Of a stretch of DNA of 11,272 nt, positions 6,852 through 11,272 are shown one piece after another; within the stretch, counting starts at the first letter, position 1; each line of letters starts with the position of its first letter. A model generated the notes under the pieces. It saw only the letters and a list, made by a program, of their open reading frames with translations, was not told the DNA's origin and made no database searches. This stretch comes from an uncultured Lysobacterales bacterium (GTDB lineage Bacteria; Pseudomonadota; Gammaproteobacteria; Xanthomonadales; SZUA-36). The position numbers and the translations under genes are program-made. The stretch is taken from positions 1 to 11,272 of the forward strand of contig CALKKN010000351.1 of the NCBI GenBank assembly GCA_937995275.1, read 5' to 3'.

Positions 6852-7564
6852 AACTTCGTAACAGGATCCTGGCAGGCTTCGTGATCGTGCTGGCCGTCGC
6901 CGTGACCGTGCTGGCCGTGATGCTCAGCCACGACAAGCCCTGCACGCCGCCGCCTGCTGCGGCGCCCGGCGCCGCGACGATGCAGGCCGTGTCTTACACC
7001 TGCTATGGCGGGCCCGAGGTGCTGACCGTCGCTCCAATCGAGAAGCCGGCGCCCGCGGCAGGCGAGGTGTTGGTGCGGGTGCGGAAGGCGGGCGTCAATC
7101 CGCTGGACTGGCACTTCATGCGTGGTGAACCCTATTTCATGCGGTTGGCCTCGGGTCTCGGCGCGCCTGAACGGCCCGGCCTGGGCGTCGACTTCGCCGG
7201 CACGGTCGAGGCCGTAGGCACCGGCGTCACCCGTTTTCGGCCCGGGGACGCGGTATTCGGCGGCCAGTTCGGCGCCTTCGCGGACTATCTGATCCTCGAC
7301 GCCGAGGGTTCGCTGGTGCCCAGCCCGGACGACCTCGACGTCGAGCAGGCAGCGGGCGTGCCGATCGCGGCGCTGACGGCACTGCAGGCGCTGCGCGACA
7401 AGGGCCACGTCCACCCCGGGCAGAAAGTACTGATCAACGGGGCTTCGGGCCAGCTACGGACGGTGATCGACCGCCACTACGCCCTGGACGAGATCGCCGA
7501 AGCGATCCGGTACTCGGAGAGCGGCCGCGCACGGGGCAAGATCATCATCGACGTGGCCGATTGA
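6848..7564 (+). CDS. Membrane-anchored MDR alcohol dehydrogenase/quinone oxidoreductase with internal deletion of the Rossmann domain
   Basis: A 238-residue member of the zinc-independent quinone-oxidoreductase branch of the medium-chain dehydrogenases. Residues 7-26 form one membrane helix, followed by SHDKPC and a Pro/Ala linker; the catalytic domain begins at MQAVSYTCYGGPEVL (Met45). Family marks are AGVNPLDWHFMRG, LGVDFAGTVEAVG, RFRPGDAVFGG and AAGVPIAALTALQALRDKG. At GASG (residues 198-201), where GGVGTFAVQIAK should open the NAD(P)-binding fold, the protein jumps straight to QLRTVIDRHYALDEIAEAIRY, the usual C-terminal segment. About 120-135 residues, the main body of the Rossmann fold, are missing with the frame kept. 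Full-length relatives have about 330 residues, or about 370 with the anchor. Cofactor binding is very unlikely, so this is probably a decaying gene, a structural remnant, or an assembly error. It ends 9 bp from the convergent phosphatase gene. Confidence 0.8.
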   Translation: MKLRNRILAGFVIVLAVAVTVLAVMLSHDKPCTPPPAAAPGAATMQAVSYTCYGGPEVLTVAPIEKPAPAAGEVLVRVRKAGVNPLDWHFMRGEPYFMRLASGLGAPERPGLGVDFAGTVEAVGTGVTRFRPGDAVFGGQFGAFADYLILDAEGSLVPSPDDLDVEQAAGVPIAALTALQALRDKGHVHPGQKVLINGASGQLRTVIDRHYALDEIAEAIRYSESGRARGKIIIDVAD

Positions 7565-7573
7565 GAATTATCG

Positions 7574-8134
7574 CTAGTTGACCGGCGTCCTGAACTGGCG
7601 TCCCAGTTCGACCAGCCGCAAGTCTCCGTTCGCCCATCGCACCGTCGTCACGGAGGCGTTGTCGGGCAGAAAACACACCACCCGGTCATCGTCGGTCAAC
7701 TCGCTGACGATCGCATTCAGCACCATAAAATGCGTGAACACCACGGTGGGTTCGCGAACCTGCCTGAGCCTGGCCAGCAGCGTGCTGCGCCAGTCGCACA
7801 CCATCGGTTCCTGCTCGCTCCAGCGTTGCCGGGCTATGCCGTTCAGCCAGGTCTGCCGGTCTCCCCGTTCCACCGGCGTCGGGATTTCGCGGAATGGTGC
7901 GGCGATGGCCACCTGCGCATCCAGTGCCTCGGCCAGCGGTCGTGCGGTCTCGCGCGCGCGCTGCAGGGGGCTGCTGACGAGCCGGATGCCGGGCTGGACC
8001 CGCTCGAGCAACTGGCGAGCCGTGTCGTCGGCCTGCTGTCGTCCGAGTTCGCTGAGACCCGGGTCGTCGGCCCGGTCCCAGGGCGCCGTGGCCTGGCCAT
8101 GCCGGACCAGGTAGATGTTCGTGGCGTGTTTCAT
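7574..8134 (-). CDS. Histidine phosphatase family protein (phosphoglycerate mutase-like)
   Basis: A 186-residue branch-2-sized member of the histidine phosphatase superfamily, which transfers phosphate through a phospho-histidine. The motif YLVRHGQA holds the nucleophile His12 with Arg11. SSPLQRARETA supplies Arg59, FREIP the likely proton donor Glu83, and VVFTHFMVLN the second His135. All core residues are therefore present. The substrate is not predictable; relatives include SixA-type phosphohistidine phosphatases, alpha-ribazole phosphatase and broad phosphatases. The ATG at 8134 is preferred because it puts RHG at the usual position; an in-frame GTG at 8167 would add 11 residues and has a weak GAGG ahead. 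There is little Shine-Dalgarno signal at 8134, and a GATATAC element lies about 14 bases upstream. It follows the zinc-ribbon gene by 45 bp on the same strand and is probably co-transcribed with it. Confidence 0.88.
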   Translation of the reverse strand: MKHATNIYLVRHGQATAPWDRADDPGLSELGRQQADDTARQLLERVQPGIRLVSSPLQRARETARPLAEALDAQVAIAAPFREIPTPVERGDRQTWLNGIARQRWSEQEPMVCDWRSTLLARLRQVREPTVVFTHFMVLNAIVSELTDDDRVVCFLPDNASVTTVRWANGDLRLVELGRQFRTPVN

Positions 8135-8179
8135 GTGAATCTGTATATCATGACTGCCTGTCGGCACGACAGCCTCGCC

Positions 8180-8368
8180 TCAGCCCATCCAGAATCCCTT
8201 GCGGTGCGACACGCCCAGGACTTTCCGGCAATGGTCGCAGAAGTAGAGGAACCGAACGCCGAAGGGCGACTTGACCTTGCGGGCGTTCACGCGACGAATC
8301 GCCTGCTCGCAGTGCGGACACAGCGGAGTCTCGACGGAGGTTTCGACGATTTCGATGGATTCGGTCAC
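8180..8368 (-). CDS. Small zinc-ribbon protein, unknown function
   Basis: A 62-residue protein from a GTG start, with weak GGAA 8-9 bases upstream. Two cysteine pairs, CPHC (17-20) and CDHC (44-47), sit 23 residues apart in a pattern expected of a treble-strand zinc ribbon. Between them is the basic, aromatic segment RRVNARKVKSPFGVRFLYF, and the tail is KVLGVSHRKGFWMG. I recognise the fold, not the function; such ribbons bind nucleic acids or act as small adaptors. An open frame extends to 8470, but the extra N-terminal residues are low-quality sequence and the family-like part begins near residue 15. The next gene in the same direction is the histidine phosphatase, 45 bp downstream, so a two-gene operon is likely. 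Confidence 0.72.
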   Translation of the reverse strand: MTESIEIVETSVETPLCPHCEQAIRRVNARKVKSPFGVRFLYFCDHCRKVLGVSHRKGFWMG

Positions 8369-8515
8369 GGCTACGGTTCCGGGTGGTCGGCCCCGTCCTA
8401 CTTTACCTGAGTGTGAATCTGAAAGGACCCCTGTTTGAATCGCATGGCACGGCCGGCAGCGGGGCGCCAATGAGCAAAATGGTCAGGGCGCTTCGAAGCA
8501 TGGCCGGGTCATTGT

Positions 8516-8560
8516 CCGGGTCCCCTGGGCTGCCCGTCGTGGCACGATGGGGTCACCCGG
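8516..8560 (-). terminator. Long stem-loop abutting the hydrolase stop codon
   Basis: CCGGGTCCCC (8516-8525) pairs with GGGG (8549-8552) and ACCCGG (8555-8560), giving a 10-bp GC stem with a two-base bulge and a 23-base loop that can form a small TGCC/GGCA inner hairpin. It begins immediately past the hydrolase stop at 8561. A second CCGGGTC copy (8504-8510) could compete for the same arm. No T-run follows, so it may stabilise the mRNA end or cause pausing. Confidence 0.4.
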
Positions 8561-9364
8561 TCAGGCGGGGCTGAACCATTCGCTGATTTTCGGGTTGACG
8601 ATTTCGGGGTGGGTTTCCATGAACCAGTGCCCGGCTCGGGGGATGCCTGCAGCGTGCCCACCGCTGGCGGCCACGATCTGCAACCACCTCGGCGAGTGGA
8701 ACATCACGGGTTTGCGTTCGCCCCACAGGAACAGCACCGGGCAGCGCGGCCGATATTCCTGCAACAAATTGCGGCGCTTCCAGGGCAGGAGCATGTTCCG
8801 CCACAGGTAGAAATAAGGGTAGTTGTAACGCGAACGGATGGCTGCCCGCTGTCTCGAGGGCACCTTGATGACCCTTGCAACACCCTGAGACATCAACCCA
8901 CCAAGCGGCGGAATCACGCCGCCGACCAGCCAGCAGGCGATCAGCGCCCACTGGTAGCCCATGATCATCAGCGCGGGTTTGAGGCCCGGCGCCCCCAGGT
9001 GGCCACCGATGTCCAGCGCCGCCATGCGCCCGACCAGCTCGGGATGCGCCTGTTCCAGCAGGTAACCCACGTAGGCGCCCCAGTCGTGCGTCACCAGTCC
9101 GACCTGGCCGTGCGGCTGTACCTCCCGGATGGTGGCGGCCAGCCGGTCCACGAGTTCCGGAAAATCGACCCCCCCGGGCTTGACGGCCTGCTCACCGAAA
9201 TTCGGCAGCGTCAGCAGCACGCAGCGAAACCTGGCGCCCAGCTCGGCGACCTGGTAGCGCCACAGGCTGGCGTTGTCCGGCCACCCATGGATGAACACCA
9301 GGGTCGGGCCATCCGGCCGGCCCTCGATGCGGTATTCACAGACGGGAAAATCGCCCTGGGGCAT
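8561..9364 (-). CDS. Alpha/beta hydrolase, epoxide-hydrolase/dehalogenase-like
   Basis: A 267-residue alpha/beta-hydrolase. HGWPDN (residues 26-31) is the HGxP oxyanion motif of the epoxide hydrolase and haloalkane dehalogenase group. The nucleophile elbow reads THDWGAY, placing Asp94 as nucleophile instead of Ser, and the catalytic His is likely His246 in GHWFMETHP. A helical cap (about 125-200) lies between them. The usual charge-relay acid after strand 7 (GxxD) reads GERK (215-218), so Lys218 takes the acid's place and Glu216 or another acid would have to serve. No signal peptide is present, so it should act in the cytoplasm. The ATG lies 6 bases past the stop codon of the beta-propeller gene with no clear Shine-Dalgarno site, pointing to translational coupling. 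Substrate unknown. Confidence 0.87.
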   Translation of the reverse strand: MPQGDFPVCEYRIEGRPDGPTLVFIHGWPDNASLWRYQVAELGARFRCVLLTLPNFGEQAVKPGGVDFPELVDRLAATIREVQPHGQVGLVTHDWGAYVGYLLEQAHPELVGRMAALDIGGHLGAPGLKPALMIMGYQWALIACWLVGGVIPPLGGLMSQGVARVIKVPSRQRAAIRSRYNYPYFYLWRNMLLPWKRRNLLQEYRPRCPVLFLWGERKPVMFHSPRWLQIVAASGGHAAGIPRAGHWFMETHPEIVNPKISEWFSPA

Positions 9365-9370
9365 GGTGAT

Positions 9371-10423
9371 CTAGCGCTGGACCGGCGACCAGGCCACGCC
9401 GTCGGGGCTGGATTGCACCTCCACCCGGGCCAGTGTTTCGCCGGTCTCGAGGTTCAGGACCAGCATCGAGTTATCGTTGCGCACCGTGACGAAAGCGTGG
9501 ACGTTGTCGGGGTGCGGGAATACACCGGCGGTGGAGGGCTGCTCGACCCGGGTGAGGCCCAGCGGTATGTGCCTTATGACACTCTGACCGGCCACGTCCC
9601 CGACCATCAGCGTGCCGCTGCGGGCATGAGGCACCAGCGCGTAGCGGCCGTCGGGCGTGAATTCCACGCGATAGGGAAACCCCGGAGAATCAAGCGTCCT
9701 GACCAGTTCGAGGCTATCGGCGTCGATGATCGACACGGTGTCCGCCGCGCGGTTGCCCGCCCAGACCCAGCGCCCGTCGGGGGACACGCCGATGCCCTCG
9801 CACTCCTTGCCGGTATCGATGTCCCTGATCTTCTCGCCGGTCTCGAAATCGAACACGCTGACGCTGCCGCCCCCGGCCATGTTGGAGGACCAGAGCCGCC
9901 GTTGATCCGGCGACAGGGCGAGCATGTGCGAGCCGCCCCGGCCGGTCTCGAAGACGCGCTCGATCTGCCCGCTTTCCACGTTGACCAACAGCAACGCCTG
10001 GTTGTCCTCGACCGTGGTGACGACCTGGCGGCCGTTCACCCAGTGCACGTCATGCGGCGCGTGGAACTCGCCGAGGTCGATGGTCTTCAGCGTGGCGCCG
10101 TCGGGCAGCGAGATCAGGCTGAGGGTCTTCTGCGTGTCGCCGCCCCGCTTGCGGTAGTTGGTGACGATGGCGCGCGCGCCGTCCGGCGAAACGGCCGCCT
10201 CGTGCGGGCCGCCGACGACCGGGACATGCCGGTAGGCCTCCAGCGTCGCCAGGTCGACCAGCGTAACGGTGTCGGACGCCTGATTGACGACAACGACGGT
10301 GCCGGTCAGCGAGACGGGGCTGCTGCCGGCCGACTGCTCTTCCGCGGTCAGCAGCCCCGGGGCCGTGCACGCGAGCAGCACAATGAGTAAAAGGAAGTTC
10401 CTGGGGGGCGCCTTGAAATCCAT
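9371..10423 (-). CDS. Secreted YVTN/YncE-family beta-propeller protein
   Basis: A 350-residue beta-propeller with an N-terminal export signal. Repeating blades show the pattern of a Ser/Thr-Pro-Asp-Gly turn followed by a strand with Asn: SPDGARAIVTNY, SPDQRRLWSSNM, SPDGRWVWAGNR, TPDGRYALVPHA, plus VVNQASDTVTLVDLATLE and IIDADSLELVRTLD, which are typical YVTN-type blades of about 40 residues. The fold is known as a binding or scaffold domain in the periplasm; no catalytic residues are evident. The leader can be read as a type I signal (cut after LLTA, residue 27) or as a lipobox (LLAC, Cys19). The start at 10423 has only weak TGAGA upstream. It precedes the alpha/beta hydrolase by 6 bp, so the two are surely one transcript, though one product is exported and the other apparently is not. 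Confidence 0.85.
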   Translation of the reverse strand: MDFKAPPRNFLLLIVLLACTAPGLLTAEEQSAGSSPVSLTGTVVVVNQASDTVTLVDLATLEAYRHVPVVGGPHEAAVSPDGARAIVTNYRKRGGDTQKTLSLISLPDGATLKTIDLGEFHAPHDVHWVNGRQVVTTVEDNQALLLVNVESGQIERVFETGRGGSHMLALSPDQRRLWSSNMAGGGSVSVFDFETGEKIRDIDTGKECEGIGVSPDGRWVWAGNRAADTVSIIDADSLELVRTLDSPGFPYRVEFTPDGRYALVPHARSGTLMVGDVAGQSVIRHIPLGLTRVEQPSTAGVFPHPDNVHAFVTVRNDNSMLVLNLETGETLARVEVQSSPDGVAWSPVQR

Positions 10424-10529
10424 GTCTCAAATCGTAAAGGTCAGCCGGGAAAGATCCCGTTGTCCGCCGATCTTACAGGATTTGCCCGGGCGCCGGCGCA
10501 TGGTCCCTGTGGAAGGGGGTTGCAGGCGG

Positions 10530-11018
10530 TCAGCGCGCCCGGTTCGCCGGGCTGTACTCCGCGGCCGTGATGAACTGGCCGAAAGATTCGCACCAGACGA
10601 TAATGGCGGAATAATCGCCCGGGTCGATCGACGGGGACAGCGGGACGATGAAGTTCTCGAAGGTCCTGACCGGACCGACCTCCACCATCGAAACCTTCAG
10701 GCGATTGAATTCGGCCTCCGTTTCGACGAACGCCGGCGACAGGTACAGCCGGTAATCCGGGCCCGGCGCCAGCCGTCCCTCCAGCGTAATCATGTCGCGG
10801 CCGATGCTCACGGTGCCCTCGCCCCAGTGCAGCGCGTCGCTGTCCGCGAGGTCGCGCCGGAACTCGCCGGTGAACCGCACGCCGCTCGCCGTTGCCCGGA
10901 TCTCCTCCGCGGACGGGGCCTCCGGCGCTATCAGTATCGGCAGCAGGTAGATGCCCAGCGCGAAGCCGAGCAACAGGGCCGCTACGTGCGTGGCGCTGAG
11001 CAGAATGAACTTTTTCAA
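10530..11018 (-). CDS. Membrane-anchored DM13-domain protein
   Basis: A 162-residue protein with one N-terminal hydrophobic helix (about residues 4-30) and a DM13 domain filling about residues 45-160. DM13 is a small beta-rich extracellular domain first noted in animal proteins and proposed, from its conserved cysteine, to take part in redox or electron transfer. Visible marks are RFTGEF, LHWGEGTVSI, the central YRLYLSPAFV segment, FENFIVPL and the closing YSAIIVWCESFGQFITAAEY with Cys143. The start is taken at TTG (11018), because GGAGGG lies 6 bases upstream and the product then begins LKKFILL with the membrane helix. A longer frame from a GTG at 11093 would put 25 polar residues ahead of the helix and lacks a good ribosome site. 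It would sit in the inner membrane facing the periplasm. Partner unknown. Confidence 0.83.
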   Translation of the reverse strand: MKKFILLSATHVAALLLGFALGIYLLPILIAPEAPSAEEIRATASGVRFTGEFRRDLADSDALHWGEGTVSIGRDMITLEGRLAPGPDYRLYLSPAFVETEAEFNRLKVSMVEVGPVRTFENFIVPLSPSIDPGDYSAIIVWCESFGQFITAAEYSPANRAR

Positions 11019-11024
11019 AAACGG

Positions 11025-11030
11025 CCCTCC
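11025..11030 (-). promoter_or_regulatory. Ribosome binding site fixing the TTG start of the DM13 gene
   Basis: The minus strand reads GGAGGG followed by a 6-base spacer and TTG at 11018. This near-perfect Shine-Dalgarno site decides the start. A TATATT hexamer at 11062-11067 (minus strand) is a possible -10 for this gene, with no matching -35. Confidence 0.65.
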
Positions 11031-11141
11031 GTGGTCATCCGGAATCAGGGTGCGGCACCCCAATATACTGGAAGGTTCCTGATTTTCTTCCACCGACCGG
11101 AAAGTGCGCCGCTCCTGCGAAGCATACGGAAGCCGGCCGCT

Positions 11142-11272
11142 TCATGCTGTCTGTGGTTGGCTAACAGCCCGACCGGCCGCCGTAGCGATCGAAAGCCCCG
11201 ACCACGCCAGGCCGCACAGCAAACCCACGGCGTGCGCGGCAGGGACGCTCGGCCAGGCCGTCTGGGTGAATA
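11142..11272 (-). CDS. C-terminal fragment of a probable rhomboid/rhombosortase membrane protease
   Basis: The last 42 codons and stop of a minus-strand gene that continues past the right edge. The segment reads VPAAHAVGLLCGLAWSGLSI: a membrane helix beginning with AHAxGLL, which is how the catalytic-histidine helix of rhomboid-type intramembrane serine proteases looks (HxxG followed by LLxGL). The short basic tail is usual for the compact rhombosortase branch, which cuts GlyGly-CTERM sorting tails. The GxS serine helix would lie outside the window, so the assignment rests on one helix and remains tentative. It is transcribed towards the DM13 gene; the gap of 123 bp between them shows only the DM13 leader elements. 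Confidence 0.5.
   Translation of the reverse strand, partial: FTQTAWPSVPAAHAVGLLCGLAWSGLSIATAAGRAVSQPQTA

Noticed and set aside
6886..6917. CGTGCTGGCCGT repeated at a 20-base interval
   Set aside because: It encodes the Val/Leu/Ala-rich membrane helix of the dehydrogenase, so codon reuse explains it.
6649..6945. N-terminal extension of the glutathione S-transferase frame
   Set aside because: It runs through the divergent dehydrogenase start, is Ser/Thr/Arg-rich noise, and a good ribosome site sits at the internal ATG (6648).
8609..10390. A 593-codon open frame on the plus strand across the hydrolase and beta-propeller genes
   Set aside because: It is the mirror of two well-supported minus-strand genes, with His/Arg/Gln-rich low-complexity composition, no domain signs and no ribosome site. 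Long antisense frames are expected in GC-rich coding DNA.
10446..10499. Small hairpin CGGGA-AAGA-TCCCG and a GCGCCGGCGC palindrome upstream of the beta-propeller gene
   Set aside because: Short, GC-driven symmetry is common at this base composition; there is no supporting promoter or riboswitch pattern.

Overview
The window looks like chromosomal DNA from a high-GC, Gram-negative bacterium, most likely a gammaproteobacterium of the kind rich in secreted lipoprotein peptidases (Woeseia-, Wenzhouxiangella- or Steroidobacter-like). That placement is an inference from GC content, lipobox signal peptides and gene families; the sequence holds no rRNA or tRNA marker. I see no tRNA, rRNA, CRISPR array, insertion sequence, phage gene or integration site.

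Layout. A partial NAD(P)-dependent epimerase/dehydratase runs into the window on the plus strand (2-712). It converges on a minus-strand block holding an S9 prolyl-oligopeptidase-type lipoprotein (784-2865) and an M1 aminopeptidase lipoprotein (3039-5777). Next come a glutathione S-transferase (6043-6648, minus) and, divergent from it, a membrane-anchored medium-chain dehydrogenase (6848-7564, plus). The dehydrogenase has lost most of its nucleotide-binding domain yet stays in frame. The rest is on the minus strand: a histidine phosphatase (7574-8134) downstream of a 62-residue zinc-ribbon protein (8180-8368), an alpha/beta hydrolase (8561-9364) 6 bp downstream of a YVTN/YncE-type beta-propeller (9371-10423), a membrane-anchored DM13-domain protein (10530-11018), and the C-terminal end of a probable rhomboid/rhombosortase protease (11142-11272).

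How the genes may work together. The S9 and M1 enzymes both carry lipoprotein signals and all expected catalytic residues, so together they could break down peptides at the cell envelope. The propeller/hydrolase pair and the zinc-ribbon/phosphatase pair look like two small operons. The glutathione S-transferase and the damaged dehydrogenase share a short divergent control region. Most other genes look like ordinary housekeeping or accessory metabolism.

I did not find a convincing new multi-gene system. The best leads are the dehydrogenase with its in-frame Rossmann-domain deletion, the coupled propeller/hydrolase pair with an unusual acid position in the hydrolase, the small zinc-ribbon protein, and a few inverted repeats in the gaps. 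Several genes appear to start at GTG or TTG. Starts were chosen from Shine-Dalgarno spacing and signal-peptide position.
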